A DNA stretch of 64,000 nt, from the NCBI GenBank assembly GCA_964484765.1, contig CAZAGI010000037.1:9656-73655 (forward strand), given 5' to 3'. Below, piece by piece: positions 9,217 to 17,261 of this stretch. Under the pieces are notes generated by a model that was not told the origin of the DNA, ran no database searches, and saw nothing but the letters and a program-made list of their open reading frames with translations. This DNA comes from DSVQ01 sp964484765 (GTDB lineage: Bacteria > Planctomycetota > Planctomycetia > Planctomycetales > Planctomycetaceae). Position 1 is the first letter of the stretch. Every line of letters starts with the position of its first letter. The position numbers and the translations under genes are program-made.

Positions 9217-9226
9217 TGCCCACTCA
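9135..9226. repeat. GTGGGCAGTGGGCAG-type inverted interspersed repeat
   Basis: A left arm of GGGCAGT units (about 9135-9164) and an imperfectly complementary right arm of ACTGCCC units (about 9201-9225) flank some 36 bases. Translated, it gives the QWAVGSGQ/HSPLPTAHSPLP-type peptides often seen in misannotated planctomycete and cyanobacterial ORFs. The right arm carries the bioA start codon (9214-9216) and touches the stop codon of the upstream TonB-family gene (9224-9226). The element therefore sits exactly at the junction of two genes. Confidence 0.85.
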
Positions 9227-10123
9227 CCTCTTCACAGCGAACGTCACCGGCAACTTCACCGTGTACTTCACCGGGACGTTATTCCACCGGGCGGGTTCGA
9301 AACGCCAGGTACGGACGGCGGTCAACGCGGATTCATCCAACGCGGGATATCCGGATGTTTTGGCGAGAGTGACCTCTTCGGTCATCCCCTCGGCCGTGAT
9401 CGTCACGCGGAGAAGCACCGTGCCGCCGATTTGCCGCCGCCGCAGTTCTTCGGGATAGAGTGGTTCGCGATTGCGGGGCAACCGGGAGGGCAACTGGCTG
9501 ACGCGCGCTCCCTGCGGAGAATTTGCGGCGATGGCGTCGAAGTCGTCATTGCCGGGTTCCAGTGGTTGCACGGTGACCGCGGCGGCGGAAGCCACCAGCG
9601 ATTGCGGACCTATAGCCATCGCGACGCGCTCAGGGACGGTTTCCGGGATGTCATTCAGAGTGGTCGCCGTTGTTTCGAGCGGTGCTTCTGCGATCGGCGC
9701 CATCGGTAACTTGGCACCTGCGGTCGACCGATCCATCCGAGGGAGTTCTGCATCATCAGCCTGGCTCTGCGGCCTCGAACCACGCGCGGTCCGCGGCACG
9801 GCCACTTTGGCGATCGCATTCGGTGACGGAGGCACGGCGTCGAGGTTTGCGGGTGTCGGCGCTTCGGGTGGTGTTGGGATCACTGGTGCCGGAATCGACA
9901 CCGTCGCGGCTGACGACGGAGGAACCACGGCGAGTTGTGTATCGAATGTCGCGTCAATGTGCCGTGCCCAGCGCGGCTGCGACATCGCCCCGTTCGCGTC
10001 CCCGGCACGCACGGCGAACTGAATCGTCATGAACTCGGGGTACGCCGTGGCGGCATAGGCCAGAGCGCCGAAGACGGCTCCATGCAGTCCCACGCTCACG
10101 GCATAAGCCAGCGTTGTGCGCAT
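9224..10123 (-). CDS. TonB-family energy-transducing protein
   Basis: 299 residues from the ATG at 10123 (an upstream TTG at 10141 adds six residues). A single N-terminal membrane helix (about residues 5-25) is followed by a long Pro/Ala-rich periplasmic spacer (to about residue 215) and a TonB C-terminal domain of roughly 80 residues. Typical marks of that domain are YPEELRRRQIGGTVLLRV, the SGYPALDESAL segment and TWRFEPA. TonB proteins pass proton-motive energy from ExbBD to outer-membrane receptors, but no exbB/exbD or receptor gene is adjacent. The stop codon abuts a repeat that also carries the start of bioA. Divergent from the DUF485/symporter pair. Confidence 0.9.
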   Translation of the reverse strand: MRTTLAYAVSVGLHGAVFGALAYAATAYPEFMTIQFAVRAGDANGAMSQPRWARHIDATFDTQLAVVPPSSAATVSIPAPVIPTPPEAPTPANLDAVPPSPNAIAKVAVPRTARGSRPQSQADDAELPRMDRSTAGAKLPMAPIAEAPLETTATTLNDIPETVPERVAMAIGPQSLVASAAAVTVQPLEPGNDDFDAIAANSPQGARVSQLPSRLPRNREPLYPEELRRRQIGGTVLLRVTITAEGMTEEVTLAKTSGYPALDESALTAVRTWRFEPARWNNVPVKYTVKLPVTFAVKR

Positions 10124-10298
10124 GGAGAAACGAATCCGCAACGTGGGGGGAACGAACGGGCAGCCTGATTACTGTAATCGGTTCGGGAACCAAAGGGAAT
10201 CCGGCTCACGTGCAAGCGGTTCGCCGGTGGGGTATCTTGCGGAACTGTCGCCGTGTTCAGGGCGACTGGAGACGCTCTCTTTCCCGGAAAGTTCCCGC

Positions 10299-10607
10299 AT
10301 GGCTGGGTTTGGTCACGAGGTGGCGGAAGCGGAAATCGTGGATCCCGCGACTGCGGCCCGCAACGCCCGTTATGGGCTGGTGCTGTTCGCGCTCTACTTT
10401 GCGTTTTATGCCGTCTTTGTGGGGTTGAACGCCTTTCTGCCGAGCGCGATGTCGGTCAATGTTGGCGGAATCAACCTGGCGATCGTCTATGGCATGGGAT
10501 TGATTGCCGCGGCGCTGGTGCTCGCGCTCGTGTACTGCTGGTTATGCCGGGGACGCGCTGAAGCCGACGCCGCGGGGCGCGAATCCGCCAACGAGGTGGG
10601 ACGATGA
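10299..10607 (+). CDS. DUF485 family membrane protein
   Basis: 102 residues from the ATG at 10299; the longer in-frame extension upstream has no domain character. Two transmembrane helices (about 28-46 and 58-80) surround the typical DUF485 pattern: Arg-rich cytosolic start, FALYFAFYAVFV, then a Gly/Ala-rich second helix. DUF485 (YjcH-like) genes almost always precede acetate/solute symporters of the ActP type. Here the gene overlaps the symporter start by four bases (ATGA), so the two are translationally coupled. Confidence 0.85.
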   Translation: MAGFGHEVAEAEIVDPATAARNARYGLVLFALYFAFYAVFVGLNAFLPSAMSVNVGGINLAIVYGMGLIAAALVLALVYCWLCRGRAEADAAGRESANEVGR

Positions 10608-12346
10608 TTCCCGACCCATCCTCGCTGGCGATCGTCGTCTTCGTCGTGTTCGTCGCGATCACGCTGGGCCTCAGTTTCTACTTCGGTGCGAAGGCGAAAT
10701 CCGCGGCAGGATACTTCGCAGCGGGCGGGCAGATTCACTGGTTCGTCAACGGCGTGGCGTTTGCCGGGGATTATCTGTCCGCGGCGTCGTTTCTCGGCAT
10801 TTGCGGGATCATTTCGTTGAATGGCTACGACGGTTTTCTCTACTCGATCGGCTTCCTCGCCGGTTGGGTGGTCGCGCTGTTCGTGATTGCCGAACCTTTG
10901 AAGCGGCTGGGGAAATTCACGTTTGCCGATGCGCTGAACAGCCAGTTCCAGTCGCGGGGGATCACCTTTGCGGCGGGCACCAGTGCGCTGGTGGTCAGCG
11001 TCTTTTATCTCATTCCGCAGATGGTCGGGGCCGGGTCGCTGATTGTCCCGTTGCTGGGGCTTGAACATTGGCAGGGCGTGGTGATTGTCGGCACCGTGGT
11101 GGTGCTCATCGTCTGCACCGCGGGGATGGTCAGCACGACGTATGTTCAATTCATCAAGGGCGGGTTGCTGGTGCTCTTCAGTGGCGTCCTGACCGTGCTG
11201 ATTCTCAACCGCGGCTTGAAAGTTGACGAGCGTCCGGAGGTGATGGAACCGCAGGTGGTCACGACTACATCCACCGGAGCGAAACTCATCAACGGTTTGC
11301 CGCAAGGCAAGGGTGCAGGTGAAGCCGATCTGCGACCGGTGGGCCATCTCAGCAAACTCCCCGGCGGTGTGAAAGAAACCGGTCCGTTGGGTCCGCTGGA
11401 GTATTTATCGACGCTGCAGCAAAGCGAAATCGTGTTGTGGAAGACGGAAACCGCCGGCAAAGTGGTGACGTATTCCCCGGTCCCCACGCCGGGCGAAGAC
11501 GTGCTGCGACCGGGTCGGTTGTACAAGGGGCTGCGCGGGGAATCCCTCTGGCCGAAGCTCAATTTTGTGTCGTTGATGCTCGCGCTCTTCTGCGGTACGG
11601 CGTCGCTGCCTCACGTGCTGATCCGTTACTACACCGTGAAGAATCAAGCGGCGGCGCGACTCAGCACAGTGGTCGGCATTGCGACGATCGGTGCGTTCTA
11701 TGTGCTGACATTGTTCATGGGGCTCGGCGCGATGACCAGCGGCACGATCAATCTCGCCGACAGCAACATGTCGGCTCCCCTGCTCGCGAAGAATTTCGGC
11801 GATCTGCTGTTCGCGATCATTTCGGCGATCGCGTTTACCACCGTGCTGGGAACCGTAAGTGGACTGATTGTGGCGGCTTCCGGTGCCGTGGTGCATGATC
11901 TCGTCGTGGGTGTGTTCGGGGTGCCGCTGAAAGATCATCATAAGGTTCGTGTCGGCAAGATTGCGGCGGCGATCGTGGGCATCATCGCCATCGCGCTGGG
12001 AATCTGGTTCAAGGGGTTCAATGCAGGATTTCTGGTCGGCTGGGCCTTCAGCGTGGCGGCGTCGGCAAATCTGCCGGCGCTGGTCATGATTCTGTTCTGG
12101 CGCGACACCACGAAGCAGGGCGTCACCGCGGCGATTCTCGTCGGCATGATCAGTTCGCTCGGCTGGATCCTGGTGAGTGCGGAAACCTTTCAGAATGTGT
12201 ACGGTTACTCGGCCAAGCAGGCCGAAGAACTGGCGTGGGTCCCGTTCAGTCAACCAGGTTTGGTGACGATTCCGCTGGGATTTGTCACGCTGATGCTGGT
12301 GTCGCTGATGACACGGCGCGCTGCCAAGGCCACTGTGTCAGTCTGA
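10604..12346 (+). CDS. Sodium:solute symporter, ActP-like
   Basis: 580 residues, with the SSS-family arrangement of about 13 transmembrane helices. The early segment AGDYLSAASFLGICG matches the substrate/sodium region of TM1-TM2 in ActP-like carriers. With the upstream DUF485 gene this resembles yjcH-actP, so a monocarboxylate such as acetate is a likely substrate, though this is inferred from context. An unusual feature is a soluble loop of roughly 100 residues (about 205-315), rich in Gly, Pro and charged residues, inserted between membrane helices where family members normally have a short loop. Confidence 0.88.
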   Translation: MIPDPSSLAIVVFVVFVAITLGLSFYFGAKAKSAAGYFAAGGQIHWFVNGVAFAGDYLSAASFLGICGIISLNGYDGFLYSIGFLAGWVVALFVIAEPLKRLGKFTFADALNSQFQSRGITFAAGTSALVVSVFYLIPQMVGAGSLIVPLLGLEHWQGVVIVGTVVVLIVCTAGMVSTTYVQFIKGGLLVLFSGVLTVLILNRGLKVDERPEVMEPQVVTTTSTGAKLINGLPQGKGAGEADLRPVGHLSKLPGGVKETGPLGPLEYLSTLQQSEIVLWKTETAGKVVTYSPVPTPGEDVLRPGRLYKGLRGESLWPKLNFVSLMLALFCGTASLPHVLIRYYTVKNQAAARLSTVVGIATIGAFYVLTLFMGLGAMTSGTINLADSNMSAPLLAKNFGDLLFAIISAIAFTTVLGTVSGLIVAASGAVVHDLVVGVFGVPLKDHHKVRVGKIAAAIVGIIAIALGIWFKGFNAGFLVGWAFSVAASANLPALVMILFWRDTTKQGVTAAILVGMISSLGWILVSAETFQNVYGYSAKQAEELAWVPFSQPGLVTIPLGFVTLMLVSLMTRRAAKATVSV

Positions 12347-12350
12347 CTGA

Positions 12351-12467
12351 GATTGCAAAATGAAAATTGAAAAGTGCAAATTGCAAAATGCTGAGACAAC
12401 CATCGCTCATGCTTTTGTTTTCTATGTCAATTTGAGATTTGCATTTTGCAATGACCAATTTGCAATT
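12351..12467. repeat. AT-rich ATTGCAAAATG-type interspersed repeat
   Basis: An AT-rich island in G+C-rich DNA, made of several imperfect copies of ATTGCAAAATG and TGCAAATT. Direct copies lie at 12351-12390 and inverted copies at 12428-12467, so the element can fold back on itself. It sits between the symporter and the MBL hydrolase genes and contains no coding sequence. Confidence 0.75.
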
Positions 12468-12523
12468 CGTGATGGTGGGACATCCGAGTGGTATGAGCCC
12501 TCTGAAACCGGAGACTTCTAGCG

Positions 12524-13258
12524 ATGCAAGTCCGCATGCTGGGCACCGGCGGGTATCATCCCAACGCGCGGAGACACACGGCGTGTGTACTGTTACCCGA
12601 ACTCGGCCTGGCGTTCGATTGCGGCAGCAGTGCCTTTCGATTGCAGCAGGAAGTCATCACGCCGCAGCTCGACATCGTGTTGACTCACGCGCATCTCGAC
12701 CACATCTGCGGACTGACGTACCTGTTGGTGCCGATGATGACGAAGCAGTGGCAGGTCGTCCGCGTGCATGCCGCTGCTGATGTGCTTGCCGCGGTGAAAA
12801 CACATCTCTTCTCACAGTCCGTGTTCCCCGTGCTGCCGGCGTTCGAGTTTCGCGAACTCCCTGTCACGATGTCATTCGCCGGCGCAACGTTGCGACACAT
12901 TCCGTTGAAACATCCCGGCGGCAGCCTGGGGTTTCGGCTTGATTTCCCCGACGGAAAATCACTCGCCTACATCACCGACACCACGGCCGATGGTTCGTAT
13001 ACCGACTTCATTCGCGGCGTCGATGTGCTGATCCATGAATGCTATTTTCCTGACGCGCAGGCCGAGTGGTGCGAGAAAACCGGACACAGCCACACCTCGC
13101 AAGTCGCACAACTCGCGAAAGACGCCGAGGTCGGCCGGTTGTATCTCACGCATATCGACCCGCAGCGACCGGATGATGACCCGCTGGGACTGGCGACCGC
13201 CCAGGCGATTTTTCCAGCAACAGTTCTCGCGGAAGATGGCATGAGCATCGAGATCTAA
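12524..13258 (+). CDS. Metallo-beta-lactamase-fold hydrolase (RNase Z-like)
   Basis: 244 residues. It begins MQVRMLGTGGYHPNARRH, the start seen in RNase Z/PhnP-like members, and carries the zinc motif THAHLDH near residue 54. Later metal ligands are visible: His in HIPLKHPGGS, Asp in ITDTT and His in LTHIDPQ. It lacks the long exosite arm of a true tRNA 3' endonuclease, so a phosphodiesterase or general MBL hydrolase role is more likely. A GGAG site precedes the ATG. The 14-base gap to the next gene suggests cotranscription. Confidence 0.88.
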   Translation: MQVRMLGTGGYHPNARRHTACVLLPELGLAFDCGSSAFRLQQEVITPQLDIVLTHAHLDHICGLTYLLVPMMTKQWQVVRVHAAADVLAAVKTHLFSQSVFPVLPAFEFRELPVTMSFAGATLRHIPLKHPGGSLGFRLDFPDGKSLAYITDTTADGSYTDFIRGVDVLIHECYFPDAQAEWCEKTGHSHTSQVAQLAKDAEVGRLYLTHIDPQRPDDDPLGLATAQAIFPATVLAEDGMSIEI

Positions 13259-13271
13259 CGGGTGTCGTCCG

Positions 13272-14129
13272 ATGCCAGCCGCAGTCCCACCGCGCCCCGG
13301 AGAACATCGCGCCGACGTGGTCTTGTTTGGTGTGACATTGTTGCTCGTTGTCGGCGTCGTGCATGGCTGGCGGGGGTTCGGCTGCTATTTCATCCAGGAG
13401 CATCATCGCCTGCTGTGGTGGGAGACGGTGCTGATGTGGACTGGCGACGCCCTCGCGCTCTTCTGGTATCTGCAATTCTGCGGCCGGTGGTTGCTCGGAC
13501 GGATTGACCTCACCGCGGCTGCGCTGCCGCGCGGTGGTATGCCGCGATCGGTCTGGTGGGTGCTCGGCAGCTTACTGCTGGGAATGACGGCCGAGTTCGT
13601 GCTCGCCCTGAAGATCACTTTCGATGAGTACAACGGCTTTCAGCGCGCGGTGGCGGGCGTTTGCAACGTCACGAACATCAAGCGTCTGCATCCCAACGCG
13701 GACCCGTGGCAGTACCAGTTGACGGGAACGTATCGCGATGCTGCAGGACTGGTCCATCTGGCGACATACCGTTTGCGTCCGGTCGAGGAGCTGGGCCGAC
13801 TCCCGCCCGGCGTAGTCCAGGCCATTCAACAGGGCCAACCGTTTCCCCTGCCAATTGTGATTGATCCGCAGCGACCCGGTCGGCACTGGGTGCGTGAGTT
13901 CGGCTGGGATGATCCCAATCGACTGCACTATGTCTCATTTCTGGTCCTGCTGTTTCAATTGGTGTTCGGGTTTGCCGCGGCGCATCAAGTCTATGAATCG
14001 ATCCGCGTTCACCGCCGGCGGCCCTGGTGGGCCGAACTGCACAAAGTTTTTCCGCTCTGTTGCGAAGCGTTCGTGTTCGCGCTCTTTGGGGGGATGGAGT
14101 GTTATCTGATGCACCGCATGTGTCCGTGA
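13272..14129 (+). CDS. Membrane protein with extracytoplasmic beta domain (DUF3592-like)
   Basis: 285 residues with about four transmembrane helices: near 17-34, 52-68, 92-112 and 220-245, plus a weaker one near the C-terminus. Between helices 3 and 4 is a soluble segment of about 110 residues. It contains YQLTGTYRDAAGLVH and VIDPQRPGRHW, reminiscent of the DUF3592 pattern in which a beta domain ends with a DPxxPGR-type phrase. Function unknown. It starts 14 bases after the MBL gene. Confidence 0.65.
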   Translation: MPAAVPPRPGEHRADVVLFGVTLLLVVGVVHGWRGFGCYFIQEHHRLLWWETVLMWTGDALALFWYLQFCGRWLLGRIDLTAAALPRGGMPRSVWWVLGSLLLGMTAEFVLALKITFDEYNGFQRAVAGVCNVTNIKRLHPNADPWQYQLTGTYRDAAGLVHLATYRLRPVEELGRLPPGVVQAIQQGQPFPLPIVIDPQRPGRHWVREFGWDDPNRLHYVSFLVLLFQLVFGFAAAHQVYESIRVHRRRPWWAELHKVFPLCCEAFVFALFGGMECYLMHRMCP

Positions 14130-14169
14130 TCCGATCGTCGTTCCGTTTCGTTCTGGCTGACAGAAGCCC

Positions 14170-14985
14170 ATGATAGTGTCGATCAGTCCCCCGCGGAGTG
14201 TCGTGATCTTGACGGAACCGCCGAAAACGTCCATTCCTGAAGCGTTGTCGCCGTCGGATACAACCGGTTCATCGGCGCTGTATCGAACGCTGTTGCCCGG
14301 CCGCATCGTCACAACCGCGGAACAGTTGACGCGGCGGATTGCCGAACGGTTCCCGCAATCGAGTCTGGTGGCCGTTTCGCGCGAATTGAAGCAGGTGGCC
14401 AATGAAGCCGTTGCCCGCACGAATCAAATCCGGCAACCGCACTACCTGATCCGGTGCAGTGTCGCAGTCCTGATTCTCGTGCTCGTGGGCATTCTCACCA
14501 CCGTCGGGCTGTCCGTGAAATGGCAGACTCGACAGAACGAAGAATTGTTCCTGTTCGAGCATTTCATCCAATCGCTGGAAGCAGGGTTGGGAAGCCTCGT
14601 CTTTCTTGGTGCCGCGATCGCCTATCTGGTGAGTGTGGAACGCCGGTGGAAACGGGAGCGGCTGCTTTCGGCGCTGCGGGAACTGCGTGCCTTGGCGCAC
14701 GTGGTCGACATGCATCAACTCACCAAAGACCCGCAGAGTTTGACACAGAGTCGTCCCACGCAATCGTCTCCACAACGGACGATGACCACCTTCGAACTCG
14801 GGCGGTATCTCGATTACTGCACCGAAATGCTATCGGTCATCGGCAAAATTGCGGCAATCTATGTGCAGGAATTCCCCGACGCCGCCGCCGTGGAAGCCGC
14901 CGATGAGCTCACGCGGTTGACGAACGATCTCGCGCGCCACATCTGGCAGAAGATTATGATTCTCGACCGCGCCGTGGAGAAGTGA
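14170..14985 (+). CDS. Hypothetical two-helix membrane protein
   Basis: 271 residues. A polar N-terminal region with an amphipathic helix (about 45-85) precedes two transmembrane helices (about 97-115 and 137-158), followed by a basic cytosolic segment and a second helical domain to the C-terminus. The topology suggests both soluble parts are cytosolic. No catalytic motif is seen and the family is not recognised. It is the third gene of a closely spaced run from 12524. Confidence 0.65.
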   Translation: MIVSISPPRSVVILTEPPKTSIPEALSPSDTTGSSALYRTLLPGRIVTTAEQLTRRIAERFPQSSLVAVSRELKQVANEAVARTNQIRQPHYLIRCSVAVLILVLVGILTTVGLSVKWQTRQNEELFLFEHFIQSLEAGLGSLVFLGAAIAYLVSVERRWKRERLLSALRELRALAHVVDMHQLTKDPQSLTQSRPTQSSPQRTMTTFELGRYLDYCTEMLSVIGKIAAIYVQEFPDAAAVEAADELTRLTNDLARHIWQKIMILDRAVEK

Positions 14986-15085
14986 GTTCCCCCTCCAAAT
15001 CGGTCTTCGCGCACTTCACCATCTCGTTTACAACCCCAGCCGGTTGGATGCTGGAAGATTGCGCATGCGGGCCAGGGAGGGGATA

Positions 15086-15940
15086 ATGCTGGCGAATATT
15101 CATGGACGAATCCGCGCATGGGGCGTCTTCTGCATGGTGGTCAGCGTCGCGCTGACGGGCTGGGCCGCCGCCGAATCAATCTGTCCGGCGCCCCGCGCCA
15201 CGTGTTCACATCCTGCCGCCGCTCGGCTGTCAGAACAGGCTCCCGCGTTCTTTCACGCGGCTCAGGTTGACACCCACGCCGTGTCGTCGGAGCCCGAATG
15301 TGCCGAACCCCGCGCCACTTGTGTGCAGCCACGGGCGCGTGTCGCGCAATTGGCCGATCATGGTCTCGGATGGGCGAGCGGCAGCCACTTGAAAGGTTCG
15401 GTCGAGTCGCAACTCGCCGCGTGGGCCATGGCGGCGCAAGGTCGTCCCGAATGGACACCGACGGAGAAAAACTGGCTGGCGCGGCGGCATCAGCCGTGGC
15501 TCTCCGCCGTGGCTTTGGAGAATGTGGTGCGACTGGCATCGGCGGTGAAAGAGGCTGAACTCTCCCGCGATTTTACGTGGACTGTCGACACGACCGACGG
15601 CTCGATGACCCGCCTGCACGCGGTTCCCACCGACGAAACGCAGCGGCTGTTCTGTCCACAAATGCGTGTGGAACTCGATTCGATCACGCACGCCCTGACC
15701 GCGATCGACATCGCCGACCGCACCGGCACCTGGCGACCGATCGATCTGCCTTGGGCGGTGTTTCCCAAGCCCACGCGCGGGGAACAGGCCATGATCTTGA
15801 CGGCCGACAATCTCGAATTCGCGTTGACCGGCGTTGTTTCTGCGTCAGAGATCGTCGCTCTGCCACCCTTGCCGGCATCGGCGGCAGCGACACGTTTCGC
15901 CATCGATCGCGCCGAGTTCGACGCTACGACACCTCGGTAA
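15086..15940 (+). CDS. Secreted hypothetical protein
   Basis: 284 residues from the ATG at 15086, which has an excellent GGAGGGG ribosome site; the frame opens upstream at 15044. A signal peptide (basic start, hydrophobic core about 12-28, cleavage near AAAES) is followed by a Cys/Pro/Ala-rich segment containing two RATC motifs, then a mixed alpha/beta region. Four cysteines in the exported first third suggest disulfides. No enzyme motif or known family recognised. Confidence 0.7.
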   Translation: MLANIHGRIRAWGVFCMVVSVALTGWAAAESICPAPRATCSHPAAARLSEQAPAFFHAAQVDTHAVSSEPECAEPRATCVQPRARVAQLADHGLGWASGSHLKGSVESQLAAWAMAAQGRPEWTPTEKNWLARRHQPWLSAVALENVVRLASAVKEAELSRDFTWTVDTTDGSMTRLHAVPTDETQRLFCPQMRVELDSITHALTAIDIADRTGTWRPIDLPWAVFPKPTRGEQAMILTADNLEFALTGVVSASEIVALPPLPASAAATRFAIDRAEFDATTPR

Positions 15941-15995
15941 CGGGCTGGCTGATTGCTGACCGGGAATTCCAGACGACAGTGGTTCAGTCTGAAGA

Positions 15996-16022
15996 GTCGG
16001 GGCAGGGGCCCCGACCTATGAT
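15996..16022. repeat. Single copy of the GTCGGGGCAGGGGCCCCGAC repeat
   Basis: A 27-base copy of the unit found as facing pairs at 57617-57690 and 61033-61103. The core is itself palindromic (GTCGGGG ... CCCCGAC). It lies in the 190-base gap after a secreted-protein gene. Only one arm is present here, so it folds as a short hairpin rather than a long stem. Confidence 0.85.
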
Positions 16023-16132
16023 TTTTCAAGCTGGCCCATTACGTGGCCGACATGCCGGTTGACGGCCTGGCGAATCCCGGTATGCTCAAGATGTCATGTC
16101 TTGGGTGTGCACCCGGATGAGGAGCCCTGCCG

Positions 16133-16408
16133 ATGGACGCCATGCGCCCGGTTCTGTCACTCCAGTATCACCCGGACGTCTTCTTCGCCCTCGGCGTGCA
16201 GGGATGTCTGGGGCTAGTGGCCCGGCTGCTGCTCGACGGCGGTGCGATGGCTCGCGTGATGGGTGTCGCGGTCTTCGGCTTCTGGCTCGCGACGGCACTC
16301 CTGCTGATGCGACGGCCGCATTCGCCGACGGGCGGCGACCTCGCCTGGATCCGTTGGGGATTCTGGCCCATGTTCATCGCCGCCGCCTGGGTTCAGTACG
16401 GCTTGTGA
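16133..16408 (+). CDS. Small membrane protein
   Basis: 91 residues with three hydrophobic helices (about 16-35, 40-60 and 71-88), separated by short loops with Arg, Asp and Trp. A GAGGAG site lies about nine bases before the ATG. The family is not recognised. It is 52 bases upstream of a coiled-coil/TPR secreted protein on the same strand. Confidence 0.6.
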   Translation: MDAMRPVLSLQYHPDVFFALGVQGCLGLVARLLLDGGAMARVMGVAVFGFWLATALLLMRRPHSPTGGDLAWIRWGFWPMFIAAAWVQYGL

Positions 16409-16460
16409 CCGGATGTGCCCCAGCCTCAGGCATTCCCGTTCAATTCCAGGAGAAAACCAC

Positions 16461-17096
16461 ATGGTCGGACGATTCGGAACAATTGCGGCGGTGATCGTTT
16501 GTGCGATGCAGGCCTCCATTACGCGGGGGGATGACGCGCAGGAGGCCCAGATCCGTGAGCTCAAGGAGAAATTCCAGAAACTCGAAGAGCGCGTCAAGCA
16601 ATTGGAACAGTTGCTGCCAGCGAAACCGGATGACTCCGCAGCGAGAACTCGCGCCGCGAATTTGCGCCCCAAATTCGACGCGCGCGTCGCCCAGGACCGT
16701 CAGACGTATGACGCCGTGGCGCGGCAGGAGATTGAAACGCTCTACCAGGTTGCAAACCGGCAATTCAACACTCCGGAAGCCCAGGAGAGCTTGAAGAAAC
16801 TCGTTGAGAAATATGCGATGGCTAACCGCACCGGCTGTGCGCTGCTGTATCTGGGACAAATGAGCTCCGGCGACGAGAAGGAAAAGTATCTCACACGGGC
16901 CATCAAAGACTTCGGCGACTGCTGGTACGGCGACGGCGTTCAAGTCGCCAGCTATGCCCGCTTCCACCTCGCCGCCTACTACCAGCAGACCGGTAAAACC
17001 GCGGAAGCCACGGCCCTGTTCAACACGATCCGCAAGGACTACCCCGACGCGATCGACCACAAGGGGGCATTGCTGGTGGACATGATCCCGAAGTGA
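16461..17096 (+). CDS. Secreted coiled-coil and TPR-like protein
   Basis: 211 residues from the ATG at 16461 with a CAGGAGA ribosome site. A signal peptide (about residues 1-22) is followed by a clear coiled coil (about 25-52, Leu/Lys/Glu heptads) and then helical repeats. The repeats include ARFHLAAYYQQTGKTAEATALF, a recognisable TPR hairpin. The overall plan resembles periplasmic YbgF/CpoB-like proteins, which combine a trimerising coiled coil with TPRs, but no Tol-Pal genes are nearby and the match is only structural. Confidence 0.7.
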   Translation: MVGRFGTIAAVIVCAMQASITRGDDAQEAQIRELKEKFQKLEERVKQLEQLLPAKPDDSAARTRAANLRPKFDARVAQDRQTYDAVARQEIETLYQVANRQFNTPEAQESLKKLVEKYAMANRTGCALLYLGQMSSGDEKEKYLTRAIKDFGDCWYGDGVQVASYARFHLAAYYQQTGKTAEATALFNTIRKDYPDAIDHKGALLVDMIPK

Positions 17097-17261
17097 ACGG
17101 TCCGGACCGGGCCGGTTCCCCGAGACTGATCTTTCCTCAAAAACGCCTCTCCACTAGCATCCCGCGTTCGTCGGGTTGCTGGTCTGCCTGGGGGTGCCGT
17201 CTGCGTTCGGCACAAAGGCGGGCTAGTGAGTCGACCCGCGTTGCTTTCCGGGGAGGGGCTC

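Noticed and set aside
12351..12467. AT-rich repeated island considered as a CRISPR array
   Set aside because: The repeat units are short, imperfect and in both orientations, with no regular spacers and no cas genes.
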